This document shows, in pieces, positions 1-10,170 of a stretch of 64,000 nucleotides of DNA. Origin of the DNA: Ga0077527 sp964486865 (GTDB lineage: Bacteria; Pseudomonadota; Gammaproteobacteria; Burkholderiales; SG8-41); contig CAZAOZ010000002.1 of NCBI GenBank assembly GCA_964486865.1, positions 1 to 64,000 on the forward strand, given 5' to 3'. How positions within the stretch are numbered: the stretch's first letter is position 1; every line of letters starts with the position of its first letter. A program made the position numbers and the translations under genes. The notes below the pieces were generated by a model that was not told the DNA's origin, searched no databases, and saw nothing but the letters and a program-made list of their open reading frames with translations.

Positions 1-1482
1 GTCCCCCAAGGGGACTTGCTTCGCGGCGCCCCCCAAGGGGACTTGCTTCGCGGCGTGCATGCGCCAGGCGCGAACCAGCAGCGTCACTGCGATCCACAGC
101 GCGACGACGGCCAGCGGCACCGTAAGCACCCGCGGCTCCACTACCGCCAGCACCGCGACGGCAAGAAACACCAGAGCAACGCTGAACATCAAACCGGCCT
201 CCGCCGGACCCAGCGTGCGGCGATTGCTCAGTGCCGCACCGGCGATATTGCCGATGCGCAGTGCGCCCGCCGCCGCCCGCGCCACTTTCCCGCCGGAGCC
301 GGCGGCCTGACGCGATACCGGCGCCGAGGATTGCACGCGCCGCCGTTCGCTCAGCACGATTTCCGTCGCATTCGCCAGGTCTTCCTCATACATGGCCTGC
401 AGGCGCCGGGCGCAATCCTCATCCTCAATGGCCACATCCAGTTCGTAATTGCCGATCCAGCTCGCAATGTTCAGATTCGTCGAGCCCACCCGCGCCCAGC
501 GACCGTCGGCCACCGCAGTCTTGGCATGCAGCATCGAGCCGTTCCACTCAAAGACCCGCACACCGGCCTCCAGCAGCGGGCGATACCCGGCCCGGGATAA
601 CCGGGCGAGCATCGGCACATCGCTGATGCCCGGCACCAGCAGGCGCACATCGACCCCGTCGTGCGCGGCGGCACGCAGCGCCTGCACATAGGGCGAGACG
701 CCGACGAAATAGGCATCGGTCAGCCACAGCGTGTCGTGCGCCATCGCCGCGATCATCTGGTCGAGCCGGTACAGCCCAGCGATATTGGGCTGGCTGGCCA
801 TCACCCGCAGCAGCACGTCTCCCGCCGGCGGACTTTCCACTACATCGGGCAGATCTCCTGGTGCGCCTGCCGCCGCCCAGGTCTGCGCGAACGCCCGCTC
901 GATGTCGGCAACAGCCGGACCGCGAATCTCGATGCCGGTATCCCGCCACGGCGCAGAACCCCGCTCCGGATTGCCTGCCCATTTGCTGCTGACGCAAAGA
1001 CCCGAAACAAAACCCACCGCGCCATCGACAGCAACCATTTTGCGGTGGTCGCGCGTCAGCCAGCCGAACGGGCTGTCCAGTTGCGGCGTATTGAAGCAAC
1101 ACACCATGCCGCCGGCTTTGACCAGCGGTTCGAGGACATTGGCCGAACCCATCCCCAGCGCGCCCATCCAGTCATAGATCACACGAACGGCCACGCCGGC
1201 CCGTGCCCGCTCCGCCAGCGCGGCGGCGAACGCCCGCCCGGTCTCGTCGTCGGCAATGATGTAATTCTCGAACAGCACGGAGCGGCGGGCCCCGGCAATG
1301 GCTTCCAGCCAGGCGGGATAATTCTCACGGGCGTCGCGCAGGATGCGCACCGCGTTGCCGCCGATCTGCGGCGCGCCGGCAGCCCGGGCGTAAACCTGCT
1401 CGGCAAGGCGGCGCAGATCGCCGCTGTCGCGGCGCGGTTGTCCTGTCGCGGAGTTGCGGGATTGCCTGGAATTGGGTGCCAT
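1..1482 (-). CDS. Phospholipase D / cardiolipin synthase-like protein (3' end cut by window)
   Basis: The reading frame is open from an ATG at 1482 to the window edge (494 codons, no stop), so the C-terminus is missing. Two PLD phosphodiesterase motifs are visible: DHRKMVAVDG in the first half and HAKTAVADGRWARVGSTN in the second, matching the HxK-x4-D pattern of cardiolipin synthases and related phosphatidyl transferases. A hydrophobic stretch follows the second domain (LMFSVALVFLAVAVLAVV), so the protein is probably membrane-attached at its C-terminal side, unlike classical Cls with N-terminal membrane segments. It lies 68 bp downstream of rng in the same direction and may be the last gene of that operon. 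The last visible codons are an in-frame duplicated 27-bp repeat. The substrate (cardiolipin or another phospholipid) cannot be told from sequence alone. Confidence 0.8.
   Translation of the reverse strand, partial: MAPNSRQSRNSATGQPRRDSGDLRRLAEQVYARAAGAPQIGGNAVRILRDARENYPAWLEAIAGARRSVLFENYIIADDETGRAFAAALAERARAGVAVRVIYDWMGALGMGSANVLEPLVKAGGMVCCFNTPQLDSPFGWLTRDHRKMVAVDGAVGFVSGLCVSSKWAGNPERGSAPWRDTGIEIRGPAVADIERAFAQTWAAAGAPGDLPDVVESPPAGDVLLRVMASQPNIAGLYRLDQMIAAMAHDTLWLTDAYFVGVSPYVQALRAAAHDGVDVRLLVPGISDVPMLARLSRAGYRPLLEAGVRVFEWNGSMLHAKTAVADGRWARVGSTNLNIASWIGNYELDVAIEDEDCARRLQAMYEEDLANATEIVLSERRRVQSSAPVSRQAAGSGGKVARAAAGALRIGNIAGAALSNRRTLGPAEAGLMFSVALVFLAVAVLAVVEPRVLTVPLAVVALWIAVTLLVRAWRMHAAKQVPLGGAAKQVPLGD
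4..55. repeat. Tandem 27-bp repeat, two copies, in frame inside a gene
   Basis: The 25-mer beginning CCCCAAGGGGACTTGC and ending TTCGCGGCG occurs at 4-28 and again at 31-55, a 27-bp period. CCCCAAGGGG at its start is a perfect 10-bp palindrome. Read on the minus strand it adds the nonapeptide AAKQVPLGG twice to the phospholipase D-like protein. From memory, similar GC-rich palindromic repeats are dispersed in Comamonadaceae-type genomes. That comparison is not tested here. Confidence 0.8.
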
Positions 1483-1550
1483 CAGATGCCCTGGCAGTCT
1501 GTTGCAAAAATGGTGGGCAGCGCACTGGAAGCGCACCCCGGTCAACCCCG

Positions 1551-3005
1551 TCACATCAGCACGATGTCGAACTGTTCCTGATTGTAGGCCGACTCGACCT
1601 GCAGCGATATCGGTTTGCCGATGAAGTCCGACAGCATCGCCAGGTTATGCGATTCCTCGTCGAGAAACATGTCGATGACCTGCTGTGAGGCGAGTATGCG
1701 GAATTCGCGTGCGCTGAACTGCCGCGCTTCGCGCACCAGTTCGCGCAGCACTTCGTAACACACGGTCTGCGCGGTTTTCAGCTCGCCGCGTCCGGCACAG
1801 ACGGAACAGGGCTGGCACAGCACATGGGCCAGGCTCTCACGGGTCCGTTTGCGCGTCATCTCGACCAGCCCCAGCTGGGTGAAGCCGTTGACGGTCATGC
1901 GCGTGCGGTCACGGGCCAGCGCCTTGCGGAACTCGTTGAGCACGGCGTTGCGGTGCTCTTCGGTGTCCATGTCGATGAAATCGATGATGATGATGCCGCC
2001 GAGGTTGCGCAGCCGCAGATGGCGCGCGATCACCTGCGCCGCCTCGAGATTGGTCTTGAATATGGTGTCGTCGAACGTGCGTCCGCCGACGAAACCGCCG
2101 GTGTTCACATCCACCGTGGTCAGCGCCTCGGTCTGGTCGATGATCAGGTAGCCGCCGGATTTCAGATCGACGCGGCGCGCCAGCGCGCGTTCGATGTCAT
2201 CCTCGACATTGTGCAAATCGAACAGCGGACGCTCGCCCGTGTAATGCGTCAGCTTCGGCAGCACATTGGGCATGAACTGCCCGGCGAAATGACACATCGC
2301 CTGGTGGGTTTCGCGCGAATCGACATGAATCTGCCCGGTGTCCTCATGCGCAAAATCGCGCAGCACGCGCAGGCTCAGATTGAGATCCCGGTAGAGCAAC
2401 GCCAGCGGCGCCGCGTTGCGCGACTGCTCCTGAATGTCATGCCACAGCTTGCGCAGATACTCGACGTCGGCGGCCAGTTCGCGGTCGGACGCGGCCTCCG
2501 CCATGGTGCGGATGATGAAGCCGCCTTTTTCGTCCGCGGGCAGCAGGTGCTGCAGTTTTTCCCGCAACTGGACGCGCTCTTCCTCGTCCTCGATGCGCTG
2601 GGAAATGCCGATATGCGATTCCTGCGGCAGATAGACGAGCAACCGGCCGGCCATGCTGATCTGCGTGGACAGCCGCGCGCCCTTGGTGCCGAGCGGATCC
2701 TTGATCACCTGCACCATCAGGCTCTGTCCTTCGTTGAGCAGTTTCTCGATGGGCAGGCCGGACTCGCCGTTGACACGGTTGCCCCAGATGTCGGCCACGT
2801 GCAGGAAAGCCGCGCGCTCGCCGCCGATATCGACAAATGCCGACTGCATGCCGGGCAGCACGCGGACGACGCGGCCCATGTAAACATTGCCGACAAAGCC
2901 GCGCGACGACGCGCGCTCGATGTGCAGTTCCTGCGTCACTCCGTGCTCGATGACGGCAACGCGGGTTTCCTGCGGGGTGACGTTGATCAGGATGTCTTCG
3001 CTCAT
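1551..3005 (-). CDS. rng: Ribonuclease G (RNase E/G family endoribonuclease)
   Basis: The 484-aa protein has the usual length for RNase G. It starts MSEDILINVTPQETRVAV, followed by an S1-type RNA-binding segment (GNVYMGRVVRVLPGMQSAFV, about residues 39-58). The catalytic region carries DVNTGGFVGG and IIIDFIDM, the metal-binding aspartates of the family, and the Zn-link cysteines are in LCQPCSVCAGRG. It has no long C-terminal scaffold, which separates it from RNase E. The expected role is 16S rRNA 5'-end maturation and mRNA turnover in the cytoplasm. Its ATG overlaps the maf stop (ATGA), so translation is probably coupled within nadD-rsfS-rlmH-maf-rng. Confidence 0.96.
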   Translation of the reverse strand: MSEDILINVTPQETRVAVIEHGVTQELHIERASSRGFVGNVYMGRVVRVLPGMQSAFVDIGGERAAFLHVADIWGNRVNGESGLPIEKLLNEGQSLMVQVIKDPLGTKGARLSTQISMAGRLLVYLPQESHIGISQRIEDEEERVQLREKLQHLLPADEKGGFIIRTMAEAASDRELAADVEYLRKLWHDIQEQSRNAAPLALLYRDLNLSLRVLRDFAHEDTGQIHVDSRETHQAMCHFAGQFMPNVLPKLTHYTGERPLFDLHNVEDDIERALARRVDLKSGGYLIIDQTEALTTVDVNTGGFVGGRTFDDTIFKTNLEAAQVIARHLRLRNLGGIIIIDFIDMDTEEHRNAVLNEFRKALARDRTRMTVNGFTQLGLVEMTRKRTRESLAHVLCQPCSVCAGRGELKTAQTVCYEVLRELVREARQFSAREFRILASQQVIDMFLDEESHNLAMLSDFIGKPISLQVESAYNQEQFDIVLM

Positions 3006-3619
3006 GGCACGATGATGCCTTGGCTGCGCAGCAGCTCAGCGGTCTCTGCAAGAGGCAGGCCCATGATACCGGAATAGCTGCCTTCAATCCGCGTGATGAA
3101 TGCGGCAGCGCGTCCCTGCACCGCATAGGCGCCGGCCTTGTCAACCGGTTCTCCGGTGGCGACATAGCGGCGGATCTCGTCGGCCGCGAGCGCGCGAAAC
3201 CACACCCGCGACTCCGACATGCGCACCTCGACGGCATCGCCGCCCGCAATCGCCACCGCGGTCAGCACGCGGTGCATGCGCCCGGCCAGCAGGCCCAGCA
3301 TGCGCGCCGCATCGGCGGCATCCGCCGGTTTGCCGAGAATCAGGTCATCGCACACCACCGTGGTATCCGCCGTCAGCACGGGGTGCACCGCCAGCCGCCG
3401 CGCACGCATGATGCCGACCGCGACCACGGCTTTCTCCCGGGCAATGCGCGGCACGTAATCGTCGGGCGCTTCGCCGGCCCGCGGCGTTTCGTCGAAGTCG
3501 GCCGGCTGCCGCGGCGCCTCGCGCAGCAGGATGGGCTCGAAGACGACGCCGATCTGGCGCAACAGCTCGCGGCGGCGCGGGCTGCGTGAAGCCAGATAAA
3601 TCAGCGAGGACCGGGTCAT
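3002..3619 (-). CDS. maf: Maf-family nucleotide pyrophosphatase (dTTP/UTP type)
   Basis: The 205-aa protein begins MTRSSLIYLASRSPRRREL. The SxSPRRxELL motif is the hallmark of Maf proteins. The frame remains open upstream into rlmH, but the ATG at 3619 gives the family N-terminus and a 4-bp overlap with the rlmH stop. Other family blocks are IAREKA, LTADTTVVCDDLILGKP (the catalytic aspartate region) and IEGSYSGIMGLPL. Maf proteins hydrolyse non-canonical or pyrimidine nucleoside triphosphates to monophosphates. The YhdE/Maf1 subtype is inferred from overall resemblance only. It is embedded between rlmH and rng with 4-bp overlaps on both sides. Confidence 0.93.
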   Translation of the reverse strand: MTRSSLIYLASRSPRRRELLRQIGVVFEPILLREAPRQPADFDETPRAGEAPDDYVPRIAREKAVVAVGIMRARRLAVHPVLTADTTVVCDDLILGKPADAADAARMLGLLAGRMHRVLTAVAIAGGDAVEVRMSESRVWFRALAADEIRRYVATGEPVDKAGAYAVQGRAAAFITRIEGSYSGIMGLPLAETAELLRSQGIIVP

Positions 3620-4089
3620 TCGCGGTGATAAGGATGGTTGGCCAGGATCGACGCCGCGCGGTACAGCTGCTCCGCCACCACGACACGGACCATCCCGTGA
3701 GGCAGCGTCAACGGTGACAGCGACCACAGCAGATCCGCGCCCGACTTGACCTCCGCCGCCAGGCCATCGGCGCCGCCGATCACGAACGCCACATCACGGC
3801 TGTCGTCGCGCCAGCGGCGCAGATGATCGGCCAGCGTCCGCGTGGGAAAACTGCGGCCATGCTCGTCGAGCACGACGCGCAGCGCGCCGGGCGGCAGTGC
3901 TGCACGGATGCGCTCCGCCTCGGCCTGCAGCCAGCGCGCGACATCGCCGGAAGCGTTGCTGCGCGGCGCGGGTTTGAGCTCCTTCAGCTGCAGCGGCATT
4001 TCGCGCGGCATGCGCTTTGCATACTCGTCGAAACCGGCGCTCACCCAGGCCGGCATACGCTGTCCGACGGCAAGCACCGACAGTTTCAC
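3616..4089 (-). CDS. rlmH: 23S rRNA (pseudouridine1915-N3)-methyltransferase RlmH
   Basis: The 157-aa protein is the family's usual length (about 155). It starts at a GTG (4089), giving MKLSVLAVGQRMPAWV; the GTG overlaps the rsfS stop in GTGA. SPOUT-fold motifs are visible: LDEHGRSFPTRTLADHL, FVIGGADGL for SAM binding and LTLPHGMVRVVVAEQLYRA near the C-terminus, ending in the typical HPYHRE. It methylates pseudouridine 1915 in helix 69 of 23S rRNA in assembled ribosomes. It is translationally coupled to rsfS upstream and maf downstream. No ATG start exists for this frame near the conserved N-terminus. Confidence 0.96.
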   Translation of the reverse strand: MKLSVLAVGQRMPAWVSAGFDEYAKRMPREMPLQLKELKPAPRSNASGDVARWLQAEAERIRAALPPGALRVVLDEHGRSFPTRTLADHLRRWRDDSRDVAFVIGGADGLAAEVKSGADLLWSLSPLTLPHGMVRVVVAEQLYRAASILANHPYHRE

Positions 4090-4484
4090 TTGGCGGCGCG
4101 GCGGCTCGCGGCTCTGGATGCGGCGCCTTTGGCTGTCGTGCTTTTGCGCGCTTTCGGGCGCTGCGACGTGCCCCAGATTTCCTCGAGATTGTAGTACTGG
4201 CGGATGGCCGGCTGCATCACATGCACGATGACCGCGCCGAGATCGACCAGCACCCACTCTCCGGTCTGCTCACCCTCGGTGCTCAACACCCGGCCGCCGC
4301 CTTTGCGTACTTCCGCGCAGACATTGTTGGCCAGTGCGCGTACCTGGCGATTGGAATCACCGCTGACAATAATCACCTTGTCGAACAGCGCGGTCATGTT
4401 TTTGACGTTGAATACGACGATGTCGCGGCCCTTGACGTCTTCAAGCGCAGCCACTGCCGTCGTAGCGAGTTTTTCGGGTCCCAT
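4086..4484 (-). CDS. rsfS: Ribosomal silencing factor RsfS
   Basis: The 132-aa protein has the RsfS/Iojap core: ALEDVKGRDIVVFNV, FDKVIIVSGDSNRQVRALA and GEWVLVDLGAVIVHVM followed by REYY-like RQYYNLEEIWG. These bind ribosomal protein L14 and block subunit joining in starvation. After residue 115 there is an extra basic Ala/Lys/Arg-rich tail (about 18 residues) beyond the usual end. The start chosen is the ATG at 4484, which overlaps the nadD stop in TGATG with GGAG four bases upstream. A TTG one codon earlier is possible. It sits between nadD and rlmH as in many proteobacteria. Confidence 0.95.
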   Translation of the reverse strand: MGPEKLATTAVAALEDVKGRDIVVFNVKNMTALFDKVIIVSGDSNRQVRALANNVCAEVRKGGGRVLSTEGEQTGEWVLVDLGAVIVHVMQPAIRQYYNLEEIWGTSQRPKARKSTTAKGAASRAASRRAAK

Positions 4485-5143
4485 CAATCTCCAGTATATA
4501 ACTTATGCTCTTGAATATATTGATAAATATTATCCGGCAACAAATACCGTGTACTGCGGCCGCGGCGCGTCGTATCGCGGATCAGGGTCGCCGAAATGTC
4601 GAGTTCCGTAATCGGCACCACGGTGACGCCGCCCGCCGGGGCAACATGCACCGCAAACGGCTGGTGCACCAAGCGCGCGCTGTACTCCGCGGCCAGCGGC
4701 TGCGGCATGCGCGCCTGCCAGGTATCGACGGGGAACCCCGGGCGATAAGCCACCGCAATGTGCGCGAGTTCGAACAACCGGTGCCAGCGGCTCCAGGTCG
4801 CCAGATCCAGAAAAGCATCGGCGCCCAGCAACAACACCAGCGACTGCCCCGGCCCTGCTTCCGCACGCAACGCCGTCAGTGTATCAACGGTATAACCGGG
4901 AACGGTATTTTCCGCTTCACGGGCGTCAACGCTGAACAGCGGATTGCCGGCCACTGCGAGTCGCACCATCGCCAGGCGATCCGCGGCGGAAGCGCCCGGT
5001 GCTGCGCGATGCGGCGGCGTTCCGCCCGGCACAAACCGCACCTCCGCCAGCTTCAACTGATCAACGACTTCCTGCGCAAGGCGCAGATGCCCGAAATGTA
5101 TGGGGTCGAACGTGCCGCCGAGGATGCCGATGGGAGCGGACAT
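4484..5143 (-). CDS. nadD: Nicotinate-nucleotide adenylyltransferase
   Basis: The 219-aa protein has the nucleotidyltransferase signature GGTFDPIHFGHLRLA at its N-terminus (GxxxPxHxGH) and the ISATLIRD block near the C-terminus, both contacting ATP. It catalyses NaMN + ATP to deamido-NAD in NAD synthesis in the cytoplasm. It is the first gene of the tight nadD-rsfS-rlmH-maf-rng series. The ATG at 5143 is preceded by a heptad repeat rather than a recognisable Shine-Dalgarno sequence. aceF ends 85 bp upstream in the same direction, so read-through is possible. Confidence 0.95.
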   Translation of the reverse strand: MSAPIGILGGTFDPIHFGHLRLAQEVVDQLKLAEVRFVPGGTPPHRAAPGASAADRLAMVRLAVAGNPLFSVDAREAENTVPGYTVDTLTALRAEAGPGQSLVLLLGADAFLDLATWSRWHRLFELAHIAVAYRPGFPVDTWQARMPQPLAAEYSARLVHQPFAVHVAPAGGVTVVPITELDISATLIRDTTRRGRSTRYLLPDNIYQYIQEHKLYTGD

Positions 5144-5145
5144 TC

Positions 5146-5230
5146 AGTGATGAGTGATGAGTGATGAGTGATGAACGGAAGAGGCGGCTGTCGCGCGGGC
5201 CAGGAAGGTGTTCACTCGGCACTCATCACT
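5146..5230. repeat. Heptad tandem repeat with a distal inverted copy, nadD leader
   Basis: Overlapping copies of AGTGATGAGTG (period 7, unit TGATGAG) fill 5146-5173 directly upstream of the nadD start. The exact reverse complement CACTCATCACT lies at 5220-5230, over the aceF stop codon. The leader of nadD is therefore made of repeats that can pair with the end of aceF, and the number of units could vary by slippage. Confidence 0.7.
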
Positions 5231-6521
5231 AGAGCACAAGCCGGCGGATGTCGGACAGCACGGTTGCCAGATGCGCAATGAACCGCGCCCCCAGCGCGCC
5301 GTCGATGACGCGATGATCGTAGGACAGCGACAGCGGCAGCATCAGCCGCGGCGTAAATTCCCTGCCGTTCCATACCGGCTTCATGACCGCCTTGCCGACG
5401 CCGAGGATCGCCACTTCCGGCGCATTGATGATCGGCGTAAAAAACGTGCCGCCGATGCCCCCCAGGCTTGAAATGGAAAAGCAGCCGCCCTGCAGGTCGG
5501 CAGGGGCGATCTTGCCCGAGCGCATGCGCGCGCTGACTTCGCCAAGCTCTTTGGCAATGTCGAGCAGCCCTTTTTTGTCGGCATCGCGGATCACCGGCAC
5601 CACCAGCCCGTTCGGCGTATCTACTGCGACGCCGATATGAAAATAACCCTTCAGCACCAGGCTCTCGCCGTCCGCCGACAGCGACGCGTTGAATTCCGGA
5701 AACTGCTTGAGCGCCACCACCGATGCCTTGACCAGAAAGCCGAGCATCGTGAATTTGATGCCGCTTTTCTTCGCTTCATCGGCCTGCGCCTTGCGGAATG
5801 CCTCAAGCTCCGTGATGTCCGCCTCGTCGTGCTGGGTGATATGCGGAATGCTGACCCAGTTGCGATGCAAAAATCCGCCCGAGAGCTTTTTGATGCGCGA
5901 CAGGGGTTGCGTGGTGACCGGCCCGAATTTGGCAAAATCGACCGGCTGCAATGGCGGCAGATTGAAGCCCAGGCCGCCGCTGGCACCCTCGCCGCGCGGA
6001 CGCGCGAGTTCGCTCTTGACGTACGCCTGCACATCTTCCGTGAGTACCCGTTCCTTGGTCCCGCTGCCTTTCACGCGCGCCAGGTCCACGCCCAGTTCGC
6101 GCGCAAAACGGCGCACCGACGGACTGGCGTGGGACTTGCCGAATCCGGTTTCATCGACGGCAGCAACTGCTACCGGTGCAGGTTTGGGTGCAGGTGCAGC
6201 AGCCGGCCTGGCCGGTTGCGGCGTTGCTGCAACAGGTGCGGCGGACTGCGCTTTCGGCGTCACAGGCGCGGCGGCCGCGGCGCTGGCTTCCAGCGTCAGC
6301 ACCAGCGTACCCTCCGAAACCTTGTCGCCCACCTTGAGCTTGATGTCCCTGACCACGCCGGCCACGGGCGAAGGCACGTCCAGGGTTGCCTTGTCGGACT
6401 CCAGCGTGACCAGCGGATCTTCGGCCTTGACGATATCGCCCGCCTTGACCAGCACTTCGATCACCGGGATGTTCTTGAACTCGCCGATGTCCGGAACCTT
6501 GATTTCGATTGCATTTGCCAT
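5229..6521 (-). CDS. aceF: Pyruvate dehydrogenase E2, dihydrolipoamide acetyltransferase
   Basis: The 430-aa protein has a single lipoyl domain (about residues 3-78) with the lipoylated lysine in LESDKATLDVP (K44). An Ala/Pro-rich linker follows, then the peripheral subunit-binding domain (SVRRFARELGVDLARVKGSG) and the catalytic acyltransferase domain ending with SYDHRVIDGALGARF, where HRxxDG carries the active-site His. E2 transfers the acetyl group to CoA in the pyruvate dehydrogenase complex. The ATG at 6521 gives MANAIEIKVPDIG. A TTG at 6539 would add six residues and overlap the aceE stop, and neither has a strong Shine-Dalgarno. E3 (lpd) is not in the window after this gene. Confidence 0.95.
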   Translation of the reverse strand: MANAIEIKVPDIGEFKNIPVIEVLVKAGDIVKAEDPLVTLESDKATLDVPSPVAGVVRDIKLKVGDKVSEGTLVLTLEASAAAAAPVTPKAQSAAPVAATPQPARPAAAPAPKPAPVAVAAVDETGFGKSHASPSVRRFARELGVDLARVKGSGTKERVLTEDVQAYVKSELARPRGEGASGGLGFNLPPLQPVDFAKFGPVTTQPLSRIKKLSGGFLHRNWVSIPHITQHDEADITELEAFRKAQADEAKKSGIKFTMLGFLVKASVVALKQFPEFNASLSADGESLVLKGYFHIGVAVDTPNGLVVPVIRDADKKGLLDIAKELGEVSARMRSGKIAPADLQGGCFSISSLGGIGGTFFTPIINAPEVAILGVGKAVMKPVWNGREFTPRLMLPLSLSYDHRVIDGALGARFIAHLATVLSDIRRLVL

Positions 6522-6535
6522 GAGCGTCGTTGCGA

Positions 6536-9208
<2,673 letters not shown>

Positions 9209-9367
9209 GGCCATTACCTTTGTGGGGCTGTGCGTTCGCAGCGACTGCGGCACTCATGGCGCCTGAACCGCTGTCATACGGGGATGGCGCAATTGTAACA
9301 TCTGCCCCCGTCCACTCTGGAGCCCGATCCGCCCTCGGAAACCTCAATCCTGGCGACAGCCCGGCGT

Positions 9368-10153
9368 TCAGCGCCCGGTGAATGCCGGTGGACGCTTGTC
9401 CAGAAATGCGCGCATGCCCTCGCGCTGATCCGCGCTGGCGAAGGCCTTTGCGAACAACTCGGACTCCAGCGCGCAGCCCGCGGCCAGCGTCATGTCCTGT
9501 CCGCGCTGAACGGCCTGTTTGGCATAGCGCACGGCGAGCGGCGCCTTTGCGGCAATCAGCCGCGCGACCTCCAGCCCGCGTGCCGCCAGGAGGCCCGCCG
9601 GCACGACCTCGGTGACCAGGCCGATGGCCAATGCTTCCGCAGCCTTGATTTGCCGCCCGGTGGTCACCAGTTCCAGCGCGCGCGCGCGGCCGACCAGTCG
9701 CAGCAAACGCTGCGTGCCGCCGAAACCCGGCGGTATGCCGAGGCTGACCTCCGGCTGGCCGAACGCCGCACGCTCGGAGGCGATAATCCAGTCGCAGGCC
9801 ATGGCCAGTTCGCAGCCTCCGCCGAGCGCATAGCCATTCACCAGCGCGATCACCGGCACCGGCAGCGCTTCCAGTGCGCACATCACCTGCATGCCCGTTG
9901 CGGAAAAACCGCGTGCTTCATCTGCGGTCAGCGCCTGCATGGCCGCGATATCGGCCCCGGCCACAAAAGCCTTGTCACCGGCGCCGGTGATCAGCAGCAC
10001 GCGCGCGCCGGGGTCGGCGCCTGTGCGCGCCACGGCGTCACCCAGTTCGGCCAGGGTTGCCGCATTGAGCGCATTCAGCGCCTGCGGCCGGTTTACCGTC
10101 AGCAGATGAATGCCGGGCTCCGGCTGTTCGAGCAACAGGTTCTGGTAAGTCAT
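9368..10153 (-). CDS. Enoyl-CoA hydratase/isomerase family protein
   Basis: The 261-aa crotonase-fold protein begins MTYQNLLLEQPEPGIHLL. Oxyanion-hole blocks are GDKAFVAGADIAAM and NGYALGGGCELAMACDWIIA. Both catalytic acids of the classic hydratase appear conserved (GCELAMACD and FGQPEVSLGIPPGFGGTQRL), supporting short-chain enoyl-CoA hydratase activity. The C-terminus ends with FLDKRPPAFTGR, usual for the family. The frame is open upstream into phaC, but the ATG at 10153 fits. It follows phaC by 17 bp in the same direction, so R-specific or S-specific hydratase activity might link acyl-CoA turnover with PHA. This fold is the S-type, not PhaJ. Confidence 0.88.
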   Translation of the reverse strand: MTYQNLLLEQPEPGIHLLTVNRPQALNALNAATLAELGDAVARTGADPGARVLLITGAGDKAFVAGADIAAMQALTADEARGFSATGMQVMCALEALPVPVIALVNGYALGGGCELAMACDWIIASERAAFGQPEVSLGIPPGFGGTQRLLRLVGRARALELVTTGRQIKAAEALAIGLVTEVVPAGLLAARGLEVARLIAAKAPLAVRYAKQAVQRGQDMTLAAGCALESELFAKAFASADQREGMRAFLDKRPPAFTGR

Positions 10154-10170
10154 CGGACAACTCCGCGAAA

